Assembly (NCBI GenBank): GCA_011374975.1
Contig: DRNU01000043.1
Location: forward strand, 1-55,823
DNA: 55,823 nucleotides
Origin: Gammaproteobacteria bacterium
Lineage (GTDB): Bacteria; Pseudomonadota; Gammaproteobacteria; DSM-19610
Reading direction: 5' to 3'
The position numbers were made by a program, and so were the translations under genes. The first letter of the stretch is position 1, and each line of letters opens with the position of its first letter. Shown one piece after another: positions 38,175 to 49,389 of the stretch. Under the pieces are notes generated by a model. That model saw nothing but the letters and a program-made list of their open reading frames with translations, was not told the origin of the DNA and made no database searches.

Positions 38175-38918
38175 ATGTCTTTGTCTGGAGAGGTTGCGCT
38201 GGTTACCGGCGCCAGTCGTGGAATCGGGCAGGCCATTGCCCTGCAACTGGGCGCCGGGGGCGCCAGTGTGATCGGGACGGCGACCACCGCACAGGGTGCG
38301 GCCTCGATTCAGTCCACGTTTGATGCGCAGGGGGTAAAAGGCCTCGGCCTGGCGCTGAACGTGACCGATGCGGATTCCATTGACGCTGCCATGAAGCAGA
38401 TCAAGGATGCCTTCGGCAGTCCGACCATCCTGGTCAATAATGCCGGCATCACCCGCGACAACCTGTTGATGCGCATGAAAGATGACGAGTGGAATGCGGT
38501 CATTGATACCAACCTGAGCTCGGTGTTCCGCCTCAGCAAGGCCTGCCTGCGCGGCATGATGAAAGCGAAACGCGGCCGTATCATTAATATTGCTTCCGTG
38601 GTGGGCGCCACCGGTAACCCCGGGCAGGCCAACTATTGTGCTGCGAAAGCCGGCATTATCGGCTTCACCAAGTCGCTGGCACGTGAAGTCGGATCGCGCA
38701 ATATTACGGTTAATGCCGTCGCACCGGGGTTTATCGATACTGATATGACCCGCGGTCTGCCTGACGATCAGCGCGCGACGCTGGTGGGCCAGGTACCGCT
38801 GGGCCGCCTGGGCCAGGTGGACGATATTGCCCACGCCGTCGTGTTCCTGGCCTCGCCGCAGGGCGGCTACATCACCGGTGAAACACTGCATGTGAATGGC
38901 GGCATGCATATGGCATGA
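38175..38918 (+). CDS. fabG: 3-oxoacyl-ACP reductase
   Basis: An NADPH-dependent short-chain dehydrogenase of the elongation cycle; 247 residues. The cofactor motif TGASRGIG is near residue 12, and the catalytic residues are Ser141, Tyr154 and Lys158 (NYCAAKAG). The ATG at 38175 lies nine bases after AGGGAG; ATG 38169 and TTG 38166 are less well spaced. Confidence 0.97.
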   Translation: MSLSGEVALVTGASRGIGQAIALQLGAGGASVIGTATTAQGAASIQSTFDAQGVKGLGLALNVTDADSIDAAMKQIKDAFGSPTILVNNAGITRDNLLMRMKDDEWNAVIDTNLSSVFRLSKACLRGMMKAKRGRIINIASVVGATGNPGQANYCAAKAGIIGFTKSLAREVGSRNITVNAVAPGFIDTDMTRGLPDDQRATLVGQVPLGRLGQVDDIAHAVVFLASPQGGYITGETLHVNGGMHMA

Positions 38919-38941
38919 TAAAGCAATTTTTTAGAAATGCT

Positions 38942-38971
38942 TTGTAGTTACATGTTTTTTATAGTTATACT
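38942..38971 (+). promoter_or_regulatory. Possible acpP promoter
   Basis: TTGTAG (38942-38947) and TATACT (38966-38971) are 18 bases apart in the AT-rich 202-base fabG-acpP gap. An extra promoter would fit the high demand for ACP. Confidence 0.45.
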
Positions 38972-39120
38972 TACGTAATTAAGTGCGTGTTAACAGTTGT
39001 TGAGCGATGCAGGCCAGGATTCTTGCAGCCGGATATCTTGCTACTGGAATGGTTATACGCTTTTCAATAAACTACGCGCGCAGACTGGACTGATCACAAA
39101 CAACTGAGGAACTTTCAGCC

Positions 39121-39357
39121 ATGAGTAATGTTGAAGAACGCGTCAAGAAGATTGTCGTCGAGCAATTGGATGTCAGTGAAGACTCTGTCACCAATGAAGC
39201 GTCTTTTGTAGATGACCTGGGCGCGGATTCTCTCGATACCGTGGAACTGGTTATGGCACTCGAAGAAGAATTCGAATGTGAAATACCGGATGAAGAGGCG
39301 GAGAAGATTACCACTGTCCAGCAGGCGATTGATTACGTTTCAGCTCACCTCGGTTAA
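39121..39357 (+). CDS. acpP: Acyl carrier protein
   Basis: A 78-residue acidic four-helix protein that carries growing acyl chains on 4'-phosphopantetheine. The attachment site is Ser37 in [10 protein letters not shown]. The long upstream gap with its own promoter candidate and a strong hairpin downstream suggest separate, higher expression than its neighbours. Confidence 0.98.
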   Translation: MSNVEERVKKIVVEQLDVSEDSVTNEASFVDDLGADSLDTVELVMALEEEFECEIPDEEAEKITTVQQAIDYVSAHLG

Positions 39358-39375
39358 TTTTCACTTCCCTGATAA

Positions 39376-39408
39376 CCAGGTCGCCGGGATACATGTCCGG
39401 CGGCCTGG
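39376..39408 (+). promoter_or_regulatory. Strong hairpin between acpP and fabF
   Basis: CCAGGTCGCCGG (39376-39387) pairs with CCGGCGGCCTGG (39397-39408): a 12-bp stem with one G-U pair and a 9-base loop. No T-tract follows. It could protect the 3' end of a short acpP mRNA or reduce read-through into fabF. Confidence 0.5.
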
Positions 39409-39453
39409 CGCAGTCCTCTGTTCAACGTACAGTCAGGGGATGGAGAAATTCCT

Positions 39454-40692
39454 GTGTCACAACGTCGCGTCGTGGTCACCGGACTGGGCATTATCAGCCC
39501 GGTCGGGTTGTCGGTAGCAGAGGCCTGGGACAACATCGTTGCCGGTAACAGCGGCATACGCCCGATCACTGCATTTGATGTCTCCGATTTTTCGGTGCGC
39601 TTCGGCGGTACCGTAGAGGGTTTCGATGTCGCCGATTTTGTGCCCCGCAAGGAGGCGCGCAGGATGGAAACTTTCATCCACTACGGGTACGCGGCCGGTA
39701 CCCAGGCGATGCACGACGCGGGACTTGAGGTTACCGAAGAAAATGCCGAACGCATCGGTGTTTCCATCGGTTCCGGTATCGGCGGCCTGCGCGGTATCGA
39801 GAAGAACTACGATGCCTACCTGAAAGGCGGCCCGCGCAAGATCTCCCCGTTTTTTGTGCCTGCCAATATCATCAACATGATAGGCGGTAACCTCTCGATC
39901 AGCTACGGGATCAAGGGGCCGAATATCGCCATGGTAACCGCCTGTACTTCCGGCACCCACAGTATCGGCGAAGCCGCACGCATTATCGCCTATGGCGATG
40001 CCGACGTGATGCTGGCCGGCGGTGCGGAGATGGCGACCACACAGACCGGCCTGGGCGGCTTTGCCGCTGCCAAGGCTCTGTCCACGCGTAACGACGACCC
40101 ACAGGCCGCAAGCCGCCCCTGGGACAGGGACCGTGACGGGTTTGTACTGGGCGACGGTGCCGGCATCATGGTGCTGGAAGAGTACGAACATGCCCGGGCA
40201 CGCGATGCAAAAATCTATGCGGAAGTCGCCGGCTACGGCATGAGTGGCGATGCCTACCACATGACCCAGCCCTCGCCGAACGGTGAGGGTGCTGCACGCT
40301 GCATGCGCAACGCCATCCGCGATGCGGGCCTCAACCCGGAACAGATTGCCTACATCAATGCACACGGGACATCGACGCCCGCCGGTGATGTGGCAGAAGT
40401 GCAGGCAGTTAAAACAGCACTGGGTGAGCATGCCCGCAAGGTGGCGGTGAGTTCGACCAAGTCCATGACCGGGCACCTGCTGGGCGCCGCCGGTGGCGTG
40501 GAGGCTATTTTCTCGGTGCTGGCCCTGCGTGACCAGATTGCTCCGCCAACCATCAACCAGGTGACCGCCGATCCCGACTGTGACCTGGACTTTGTGCCCA
40601 ATGCGGCCCGCGCAATGAAAATCGATGCCGTGATGTCCAACTCCTTCGGCTTCGGTGGTACCAACGGCGCACTCGTCTTCACCCGCCTGTAG
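39454..40692 (+). CDS. fabF: 3-oxoacyl-ACP synthase II
   Basis: The condensing enzyme for chain elongation and temperature-dependent unsaturated acid control; 412 residues. The active-site Cys lies in [14 protein letters not shown], and the two histidines are in [11 protein letters not shown] and TGHLLGAAG. The start is GTG at 39454 with GGAG upstream. Confidence 0.97.
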   Translation: MSQRRVVVTGLGIISPVGLSVAEAWDNIVAGNSGIRPITAFDVSDFSVRFGGTVEGFDVADFVPRKEARRMETFIHYGYAAGTQAMHDAGLEVTEENAERIGVSIGSGIGGLRGIEKNYDAYLKGGPRKISPFFVPANIINMIGGNLSISYGIKGPNIAMVTACTSGTHSIGEAARIIAYGDADVMLAGGAEMATTQTGLGGFAAAKALSTRNDDPQAASRPWDRDRDGFVLGDGAGIMVLEEYEHARARDAKIYAEVAGYGMSGDAYHMTQPSPNGEGAARCMRNAIRDAGLNPEQIAYINAHGTSTPAGDVAEVQAVKTALGEHARKVAVSSTKSMTGHLLGAAGGVEAIFSVLALRDQIAPPTINQVTADPDCDLDFVPNAARAMKIDAVMSNSFGFGGTNGALVFTRL

Positions 40693-40714
40693 ACCGGCAC
40701 GGCAGCGTTGTTCT

Positions 40715-42055
40715 GTGAACAGCCGCGAGACTATCCAGCCGGTACCTGTGGCAGCGGATTTCGACCTGCTCGACCTGCATGCCCGGGATCCCGCACGTTA
40801 CCCCCACTTGCTGGAAAGCTCCGCCTGCGGACCGCAGGGTCGCTATGACATCCTGTTCGCGTTCCCGGGTGACAGCATCACCCTGCATGACCCGCAGGCA
40901 TTCGATTTCCTTGCGTTGCTGGATCAACGCTGGAAGGAAGCGGCGGCCGCGACGGTCCCGTACACAGGGTCATTGCCGTTCCACGGTGGCTGGTTCCTGT
41001 TCCTGGGTTATGAACTGGTGCAGCAGATCGAGCCGCAACTGAATCTCCCGGCCGACAGTTCCGCCTTGCCCGTCGCCAGTGCAACCCGGATTCCGGCGGC
41101 GGTCATCCACGATCACCGCAGCGGTGAACGCTGGATAATCGCCGAGCAGCAACACTACATCGATGCGATCGGTGCGGATATTGCCGGTTTGCAGGCGCCT
41201 GAACCCGCGGCAGCGCTGCCGCGGTTTGAACCGGTCGAGGATCAGGCGCCGCCTTACCTGGCGGCCGTGGAGCGTATCCTGGGCTACATTCGTGACGGCG
41301 ATGTTTTCCAGGTCAATCTGTCGCGGCGCTGGCAGTGCGACTGGCCCCTGGCCCTGCGCAGCGAAAGACTGTACCGTCGCTTGCGCGTCACCAACCCCGG
41401 CCCCTATAACGGGCTGGCGACCTGGGGCGATACGGCGGTGCTCAGTTCTTCACCGGAACGACTGGTCGAGGTACGCGGTGACCGGGTCCAGACACGGCCT
41501 ATTGCCGGCACCCGGCCGCGCAGTGCCCGGGCCGCTGCCGACCGGGCCTTCTCCGATGAGTTGCTGGAGCACCCGAAGGAGCGCGCGGAACACATTATGC
41601 TGATCGACCTCGAGCGCAACGATGTCGGCCGTATTGCGATACCCGGCAGTGTGCGGGTGAGTGAGCTGATGACGCTGGAATCCTACGCGACAGTGCACCA
41701 TATCGTCTCCAACGTCGAAGCGACAAAACGCCCGGAGATAACGCCGGGGCAGGTGATCCGCGCCGTGTTCCCGGGCGGCACCATCACCGGCTGCCCCAAG
41801 GTGCGCTGCATGGAAATCATCGCCGAACTTGAAGGCTGCGGGCGCGGTGCCTATACCGGTTCCATGGGCTACCTGAACCACGATGGCAGCATGGACCTGA
41901 ATATTCTTATCCGTACCCTGGTGCGCAGTGAAGGCAGCCTGACATTCCGCGCCGGTGCCGGGATTGTCAGCGATTCCGTGCCTGAAAAAGAGCTGGAGGA
42001 AACGCGTGCCAAGACACGCGGCATGCTCAGCGCGTTGCGTGGAGATGAGGCATGA
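40715..42055 (+). CDS. pabB: Aminodeoxychorismate synthase component I
   Basis: A chorismate-using enzyme that aminates chorismate for folate synthesis; 446 residues from GTG 40715. The chorismate-binding fold shows FPGGTITGCPKVRCMEII and YTGSMGYL. The motif at 262-266 is PIAGT, with Ala264 where E. coli PabB has its nucleophilic lysine (PIKGT). This makes it look partly like TrpE, but the overlap with pabC and its place in the fab operon support PabB. The partner amidotransferase (PabA) is not in the window. Confidence 0.87.
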   Translation: MNSRETIQPVPVAADFDLLDLHARDPARYPHLLESSACGPQGRYDILFAFPGDSITLHDPQAFDFLALLDQRWKEAAAATVPYTGSLPFHGGWFLFLGYELVQQIEPQLNLPADSSALPVASATRIPAAVIHDHRSGERWIIAEQQHYIDAIGADIAGLQAPEPAAALPRFEPVEDQAPPYLAAVERILGYIRDGDVFQVNLSRRWQCDWPLALRSERLYRRLRVTNPGPYNGLATWGDTAVLSSSPERLVEVRGDRVQTRPIAGTRPRSARAAADRAFSDELLEHPKERAEHIMLIDLERNDVGRIAIPGSVRVSELMTLESYATVHHIVSNVEATKRPEITPGQVIRAVFPGGTITGCPKVRCMEIIAELEGCGRGAYTGSMGYLNHDGSMDLNILIRTLVRSEGSLTFRAGAGIVSDSVPEKELEETRAKTRGMLSALRGDEA

Positions 42056-42899
42056 GCGAGGTGCAATGCTGGATCAACGGTCAGTCGGGTACGCAGCTCG
42101 ATGTTGCCGAGCGCGCCGTGCAGTACGGCGACGGCGTGTTCGAAACGCTGCGCATACGCAACGCGGTCATGGAATACCCGGACTTGCACCTGCAGCGCCT
42201 GCGCGCCGGTTGCGAACGTCTCGGCTTCCCGGCCATCGACTGGTCGCTGCTGCGGCAGGAACTGGAAGGCCGGGCCGCGCAGTACGAGGCGCATGTCATG
42301 AAGGTCATACTCAGTCGCGGTACTGCCGGCAGAGGTTACCGTCCGGCACCGGATGCCGGTGTGAACCGTATTGTCAGTATTCACCCATTGCCGGTACAAC
42401 GGCATGCCCCTGACGGTGTACGTGTGCGTATCTGCCGGACGCGGCTTGCCCACCAGCCCCTGCTGGCGGGCATCAAGCACCTCAACCGGCTGGAGCAGGT
42501 GCTGGCGCGGGCGGAGTGGGATGATGCGGAGACCGCCGAGGGCCTGATGCTGGACTATGCCGACCACCTGGTGGAAGGGGTGATGAGTAATGTGTTCCTG
42601 GTGCGCGACAACAGCTTGCTGACGCCGGAACTGTCGGCCTGTGGCGTGGCGGGTGTGATGCGATCTGTTATCCTCGACCTGGCGGAATCACTGGGCATCG
42701 GCGCGCAGGTTCGCCCGGTTGCAGCGGGCGAAGTAAAAAATGCCGACGAGGTATTTGTCTGCAACAGCCTGATCGGCATCTGGCCGGTCACGGAGATCGA
42801 GAACACGGGCCGTTATGCCATTGGCCCGGTCACCCGGCAGTTGCAGGCTGCACTGGAACACAACAGGCTGACGGCTAACAACAGTAACTGGCGCATGAC

Positions 42900-42903
<4 letters not shown>
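42052..42903 (+). CDS. pabC: Aminodeoxychorismate lyase
   Basis: A PLP-dependent fold-type IV enzyme that releases pyruvate from aminodeoxychorismate to give p-aminobenzoate; 283 residues. Landmarks are RAVQYGDGVFETLRI near 20-34, the PLP lysine in GIKHLNRLEQVLAR, and EGVMSNVFLV. The start overlaps the pabB stop (ATGA) and the end overlaps the mltG GTG start. Confidence 0.95.
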
Positions 42904-44602
<1,699 letters not shown>

Positions 44603-44604
44603 GC

Positions 44605-45603
44605 GTGTACACCTGGCTGGAGGCGAGCTGGCAGCAACTCAACCAGGCGCGGTTGCAGGACCGCCTGCCGCATGCCCTGCTGATCCGGGGGCAGGACGGG
44701 GTCGGCAAGCAGGCGCTGGCGCTGCACACCGCCGGCGCCCTGCTGTGCGAGCAACCGGATGCCGAAGGCAATGCCTGCGGCCGTTGCGCGGCCTGTGGCT
44801 GGTTACAGGCCGGCACACACCCGGATCTGATCCGGCTGGAACCGGCGGAGGCCGGCAAGGCCATCAAGGTCGACCAGATCCGTGAGCTGGGCAGTGCGCT
44901 GGCGATGACCAGCCACGGCGGCCGCCACAAGGTGGCCATTATCCGGCCGGCCGAGGCGATGAACGTCAATGCAGCCAACAGTCTACTCAAAACGCTCGAG
45001 GAGCCGGCCGCTGACACGCTGTTGCTGTTACTGAGTGCTGCACCGGGGCGTCTGCCGGCCACGGTACGCAGTCGCTGTCAGCAACTGGCTGTCGCTACCC
45101 CGGACACGGCACAGGCCCGGCAGTGGTTGCAGAGTGAAGGTTTGGGCGCGGACACAGTGCTGCGTTACCTGGAGCTGGCCGACGGTGCGCCGCTGCGTGC
45201 CAGGGAGATGGCGGAGGCGGATTCCGCGGCGTTGCGCGACCAGCGCCTGGAGCAGCTGGCGGCGGTCGGCAGCGGCCGGATGGACCCGTTGCAGGCGGCG
45301 AAAGACTGGCAGGGCGATGCGCAGCGCCAGTCGCTGGAGTGGTGGCGTCTGTGGTTGCAGGCGTTGATCCGCTGGAAGCTGGCGGACCGGCCGCCACAGG
45401 AGCCGGACGTGGTGCAGAAGTTGCAGCAATTCACAGAAAGGGTAGACTGTTGCCAAATGTTTGACTTATCAGATCGTATCGCTAAGGCACTGAACAGTAT
45501 GGGTTCTGGTCTGAATCAGCAGCTGGTACTGGAGGACTTGCTGATTTCCTGGGCAAGGCTGCCAAAACGTACTGGTGCCCGGACGCGGGCAGGAAACAGG
45601 TAA
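44605..45603 (+). CDS. holB: DNA polymerase III subunit delta'
   Basis: A clamp-loader subunit; 332 residues. The zinc module (LCEQPDAEGNACGRCAAC) is near 50-67 and the AAA+ sensor region includes MNVNAANSLLKTLEEP. The GTG start is two bases after the tmk stop. The gene order tmk-holB-pilZ-tatD is conserved in related bacteria. Confidence 0.94.
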   Translation: MYTWLEASWQQLNQARLQDRLPHALLIRGQDGVGKQALALHTAGALLCEQPDAEGNACGRCAACGWLQAGTHPDLIRLEPAEAGKAIKVDQIRELGSALAMTSHGGRHKVAIIRPAEAMNVNAANSLLKTLEEPAADTLLLLLSAAPGRLPATVRSRCQQLAVATPDTAQARQWLQSEGLGADTVLRYLELADGAPLRAREMAEADSAALRDQRLEQLAAVGSGRMDPLQAAKDWQGDAQRQSLEWWRLWLQALIRWKLADRPPQEPDVVQKLQQFTERVDCCQMFDLSDRIAKALNSMGSGLNQQLVLEDLLISWARLPKRTGARTRAGNR

Positions 45604-45612
45604 ACGCAAACT

Positions 45613-45972
45613 ATGGTAATCAAAGCAGGTGGTGGCGCGCGACAGGGCATCCTGTCATTAACCATCAAGGACAAGAGTGCGTTGTACGCGGCCTATATGC
45701 CATTTGTGAAAAACGGCGGCCTGTTCATTCCCACCAATAAAAGCTACCAGCTGGGTGACGAGGTTTTCATGTTGCTGACGCTGATGGATGAACCGGAAAA
45801 GATCCCGGTCGCCGGCAAGATTATCTGGATCACACCCAAGGGTGCGCAGGGTGCACGTGCGGCCGGCATCGGTGTGCAGTTCAGCGACAAGGACGACGGT
45901 TCGGCACAAAAGAAAATCGAAACCTATCTCGCCGGCGCACTGGCCGCGGATCGCCCCACTCACACCATGTAA
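45613..45972 (+). CDS. pilZ: Type IV pilus assembly protein PilZ
   Basis: A 119-residue single PilZ domain. It lacks the arginine motif needed for c-di-GMP binding, as is usual for the true PilZ of type IV pili, which works with PilB/FimX-type partners. Family marks are MPFVKNGGLFIPTNKSYQLGDEVF and GIGVQF. Its place between holB and tatD is the standard position in gammaproteobacteria with type IV pili. Confidence 0.92.
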   Translation: MVIKAGGGARQGILSLTIKDKSALYAAYMPFVKNGGLFIPTNKSYQLGDEVFMLLTLMDEPEKIPVAGKIIWITPKGAQGARAAGIGVQFSDKDDGSAQKKIETYLAGALAADRPTHTM

Positions 45973-45996
45973 AGCGCTATACCGCGCATCACTTCT

Positions 45997-46776
45997 ATGC
46001 TGGTCGACTCACACTGCCACCTCGATATGCTGTGCCCGGAGCATCGTCCCATCGACGATGTGCTCGCCGAGGCCGCGCAGCTGGATATCGAGCATATGCT
46101 GTGTGTTTCGGTTAGCCTGGAACGCTTCGGGCCGATGCTGGAACTCATTGCGCCCTATGCGCAGATTTCCGCTTCGGTAGGCATTCACCCGGACGGTACG
46201 GATGTGAAGGAAGCCGATGCGGATGAGCTTGCCGCACTGGCGCAGACGGACAAGGTGGTCGCCATCGGTGAAACGGGGCTGGACTATTTCCGGGTGGAGG
46301 GGGATGTCGAGTGGCAGCGCGAGCGCTTCCGGCAGCATATTCGTGCCGCAAAGGCGGTCGGCAAGCCGCTGATTGTGCATACGCGCGCGGCCCGGGACGA
46401 TACGCTCAGGATTCTCAGGGAGGAGGGTGCCGCCGAGGCGGGCGGTGTGTTGCATTGTTTCACGGAAGACTGGGAGATGGCACGGGCGGCCATGGAGATG
46501 AATTTTTATATTTCTTTTTCCGGTATTGTCACGTTTAAGAATGCTGTTGAACTGAAAGAGGTTGCCCGGCAGGTGCCGGCTGAGCGGCTGCTGGTTGAGA
46601 CGGATTCGCCGTATCTGGCGCCGGTGCCGAAGCGGGGCAGGACGAATCAGCCGGCGTGGGTGCGGTATGTGGCGGAGTATGTTGCCGGGTTGCGGGGGGA
46701 GTCGCTGGAGCAGTTGGCCGGGACGACTACGGAAAATTTCTATCGGTTGTTTTCTGCGGTTCCGGGCCGACGGTAG
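45997..46776 (+). CDS. TatD family metal-dependent hydrolase/DNase
   Basis: A 259-residue TIM-barrel hydrolase related to TatD/YcfH, with 3'-5' exonuclease activity known in the family. Metal ligands are visible: DSHCHLDML near residue 4, GETGLDYF, VHTRAARDD, LHCFTE and ETDSPYLAP. It is the last gene of the long plus-strand run. No clear intrinsic terminator follows. Confidence 0.93.
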   Translation: MLVDSHCHLDMLCPEHRPIDDVLAEAAQLDIEHMLCVSVSLERFGPMLELIAPYAQISASVGIHPDGTDVKEADADELAALAQTDKVVAIGETGLDYFRVEGDVEWQRERFRQHIRAAKAVGKPLIVHTRAARDDTLRILREEGAAEAGGVLHCFTEDWEMARAAMEMNFYISFSGIVTFKNAVELKEVARQVPAERLLVETDSPYLAPVPKRGRTNQPAWVRYVAEYVAGLRGESLEQLAGTTTENFYRLFSAVPGRR

Positions 46777-47170
46777 GGTGTCGCAAAGCCTGGCGTTGTT
46801 TGCTGGTTGTTTGTTCTGGGGGGGGCCCGGCGCAAAAAACTGGAGGCCTGGGGGGCATTAAAATATATAATTTAGTTTAAGTTTATCATTTAATATTATG
46901 TAATAAATAGATTAATTATCGTTTTCTCTGGCCGGTATTTTTTTCTTGCGGGCATAAAGTTACTTCTCTATCCGCCGCTAAATTGTGGACCAGGACACAG
47001 AATCCCGGGTAACCACATTCTGTTGGAGCAGGACTGCTCCGTCTTTAATGAAGTACAGCAAGTATTACCTTGAGTGCGTCAGGACGATGCAGGGACGGGA
47101 ACGGCGACGGTTCTCTATTTTGCTTCGCCTGTAACGAAGTTCCGCTAAATGAACTGGCCAGGGGTGGATT
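46777..47170. other. Intergenic region with AT-rich block and structured leader
   Basis: 394 bases without a convincing gene. It holds a G8 run (46818-46825), a strongly AT-rich block (46857-46927), a sigma-28-type promoter (46955-46981), then a leader of about 180 bases. The leader includes a perfect 7-bp hairpin GGAGCAG/CTGCTCC (47025-47040). Confidence 0.6.
46955..46981 (+). promoter_or_regulatory. Sigma-28 (FliA)-type promoter for the PilZ gene
   Basis: TAAAGTTA (46955-46962), an 11-base spacer, then GCCGCTAA (46974-46981). Only one base in each half differs from the FliA consensus TAAAGTTT-N11-GCCGATAA. The next gene on this strand is a PilZ protein. Confidence 0.75.
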
Positions 47171-47575
47171 GTGGACAGAAGAAAATCACAACGTAATTGT
47201 ATTCAGGTTGATATTGAAATCGCCCAGCCGGGCGTCAGCCGTTGCCGTGGTCATGCCGAGAATATCAGCCGCACCGGTGTCTCTATTGTACTGTCGGAGG
47301 GTTCGCTGGAATTGCAGCAGCGTTCGGTCATTCTCAATTTCAAGGTGTGGACCGGGAGTGAGACGCTGTACCGCAGGATTTATGCGCGTGTGCTGCGGCG
47401 TGAACAGGACAGGGTTGCGCTGGAGTTTGCCGAACACGATTTTATCGCGGAGGCGATTGTCCAGGATCTGATGTTTTATCAGGGTCGTGAACGCCGCGCG
47501 ATGGCACGTGACTCGCGGGCATATACCGAGGGTGTTATCGTCGGAACCGGCCGGGCGGAGCGGGCTGTCTGCTAG
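47171..47575 (+). CDS. PilZ domain protein (c-di-GMP receptor type)
   Basis: A 134-residue protein with one PilZ domain. The binding motifs are intact: arginines in RRKSQR at residues 3-8 and ENISRTGVSI near 30 (N-x-S-x-x-G). The start is GTG at 47171 with AGGGG upstream. A FliA-type promoter precedes it, suggesting a role in motility. Its TAG stop shares the CTAG palindrome (47572-47575) with the stop of the convergent acyl-CoA synthetase gene. Confidence 0.85.
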   Translation: MDRRKSQRNCIQVDIEIAQPGVSRCRGHAENISRTGVSIVLSEGSLELQQRSVILNFKVWTGSETLYRRIYARVLRREQDRVALEFAEHDFIAEAIVQDLMFYQGRERRAMARDSRAYTEGVIVGTGRAERAVC

Positions 47576-49389
47576 TGATCCTGGTACATCCTTTCGATGT
47601 CTGATTCATAGCGCTCGTAGATTTTGTTGCGCTTCAGTTTCAGTGTGGGGGTCATCAGGCCCTCGTCGATGCCCCAGGGATCGAGCTGGCAGCGTACACG
47701 CCGGATCTGGGCGTAACCGGGGAAGGCGCTGATCTGTCTGGCGACACGTTCCAGTACCACCTGGTTGACGCGTGAGCTTTTGCAGGCTTCTTCGCTGTCC
47801 GGGTCGACATCCAGTTCACGGGCCAGGATTTCCCACTGTTCCGGGTTCAGTACCAGCAGGGCTGTCAGGTACGGCCGGCTGTCGCCGATGATCATGGCCT
47901 GGTCGAACAGGGCGTCTGCGCAGATCGCCATTTCCATATCCGCGGGCGGTACTTTCTCACCATTGGCGAGCACGATGATTTCTTTCAGGCGGCCGGTGAT
48001 GTACAGCTGTCCGTTTTCGATGCGCGCCTTGTCCCCGGTATGCAGCCAGCCTTCCGCGTCGATCATGTCGTGGGTGGCTTTTTCGTTGGCCCAGTAGCCG
48101 AGCATGACGCCGGGGCCGCGTACCAGCAGTTCGTCCTTGTCGCCGATGCGTGCTTCCACGTCCTGCAGCAGGCAGCCGACACCGGTCGGGTCGTTGTTCT
48201 CGATCGGGTTGACGCTGAGCACCGGGCTGGTCTCGGTCAGGCCATAGCCCTGGATCATGGGCAGGCCGAGGCTGATAAACAGTTGTGCCACATTGAACGG
48301 CAGTGGTGCGCCGCCGACCACGGCGAGCCGCATGCGGCCGCCCAGTTTGTCCATCACTTTCTTTGCAACGATTTTTTCCAGCAGCGGCCACAACAGCAGC
48401 TGCGGGCTCCAGCCGGCGCGGCCCTGCTGGTGTTCGAAGCGTTTCCAGCCGGTGCTGACGGCAAGTTTGAACAGGGCGCGGGCGACCGGTGATTTCTCTT
48501 CCAGCCCGGCCTGTATCTTGTTGTAGACGCGTTCGAAGATGCGCGGTACTGACATGAGGATAGTCGGGCGTACGGCGAGCAGGTCTTCGGCCAGTTGCGG
48601 GATGGAGCGGTTATAGGCGACCTGTGCGCCCAGCATCATCGGCAGGTAGTAACCTGCGGTGCGTTCCAGGGTATGCGACAGCGGCAGGAAGGAGAGGAAC
48701 AGTTCGTCCGGGCGGCACTTGACCACCTGCAGGCTGCGGTAAGCGTTCCAGAGAATATTGTAGTGACTCAGCATCACGCCTTTGGGACGGCCAGTGGTGC
48801 CGGAGGTGTAGACGATGGTCGCCAGTGCATCCTTGTCCCAGTTGACGCGCATCAGCTCGGCCTCGTCGGGCAGCCATTCGCCGGCGGTCTTCAGGCGCGT
48901 GTCCGGGTGGCCCGCCACGTCGATATGCGACAGGCTGATAATGCGGTTCAGGAAGCCCAGCTGGTCGCGTACCGGTTGCAGGCTGTCCCAGTGTTCCTGG
49001 TTGCCGATCAGCAACAGTTTGACGCCGGCGTTCTGCAGGATATAGGCGACGTTTTCGGCGCGGTCCTGGGTGTAGAGCGGGACCACCACCAGGCCGTTGG
49101 CCAGTGCCGCCTGGTCGAACATCACCCACTCGGGACAGTTCTGCATCATGATCGCAACACGGTCGCCCGGTTGCAGGTCTTCAGCGGCCAGTGCCGCCTG
49201 CCAGCGCGCGACCTGTGCGCCGGTCTCCGCCCAGCTCAGGTCCTGCCAGGCTTCGCTGACGACGTCGTAATAACGGTAGGCCGGTTTATCGGGTGTACGC
49301 TGTACCCGCTCGTAAAACAGGCCTGCCAGCGTGCCGGCGTCCTCGGGGGTAATCAGATTGCTGCTCTCGTTTTTTGCCATGCTGCTCAT
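47572..49389 (-). CDS. Long-chain acyl-CoA synthetase (AMP-binding, FadD-like)
   Basis: A 605-residue adenylate-forming enzyme that activates fatty acids to acyl-CoA. The P-loop-like motif YTSGTTGRPKGVMLSH is near residue 215, GYGLTETSP near 390 and GWLHTGDKA near 455. It resembles FAA1/FadD15-type synthetases rather than E. coli FadD. The ATG overlaps the stop of the upstream FadJ-like gene (ATGA), and it is the last gene of the beta-oxidation operon. Confidence 0.92.
   Translation of the reverse strand: MSSMAKNESSNLITPEDAGTLAGLFYERVQRTPDKPAYRYYDVVSEAWQDLSWAETGAQVARWQAALAAEDLQPGDRVAIMMQNCPEWVMFDQAALANGLVVVPLYTQDRAENVAYILQNAGVKLLLIGNQEHWDSLQPVRDQLGFLNRIISLSHIDVAGHPDTRLKTAGEWLPDEAELMRVNWDKDALATIVYTSGTTGRPKGVMLSHYNILWNAYRSLQVVKCRPDELFLSFLPLSHTLERTAGYYLPMMLGAQVAYNRSIPQLAEDLLAVRPTILMSVPRIFERVYNKIQAGLEEKSPVARALFKLAVSTGWKRFEHQQGRAGWSPQLLLWPLLEKIVAKKVMDKLGGRMRLAVVGGAPLPFNVAQLFISLGLPMIQGYGLTETSPVLSVNPIENNDPTGVGCLLQDVEARIGDKDELLVRGPGVMLGYWANEKATHDMIDAEGWLHTGDKARIENGQLYITGRLKEIIVLANGEKVPPADMEMAICADALFDQAMIIGDSRPYLTALLVLNPEQWEILARELDVDPDSEEACKSSRVNQVVLERVARQISAFPGYAQIRRVRCQLDPWGIDEGLMTPTLKLKRNKIYERYESDIERMYQDH

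Noticed and set aside
46777-46860. Intrinsic terminator for the tatD operon
   Set aside because: G- and A-runs are present but no stem followed by a T-tract could be drawn.
47048-47134. 28-codon open frame (MKYSKYYLEC...) in the PilZ leader
   Set aside because: No ribosome site and no recognisable product; could be a leader peptide but nothing supports it.
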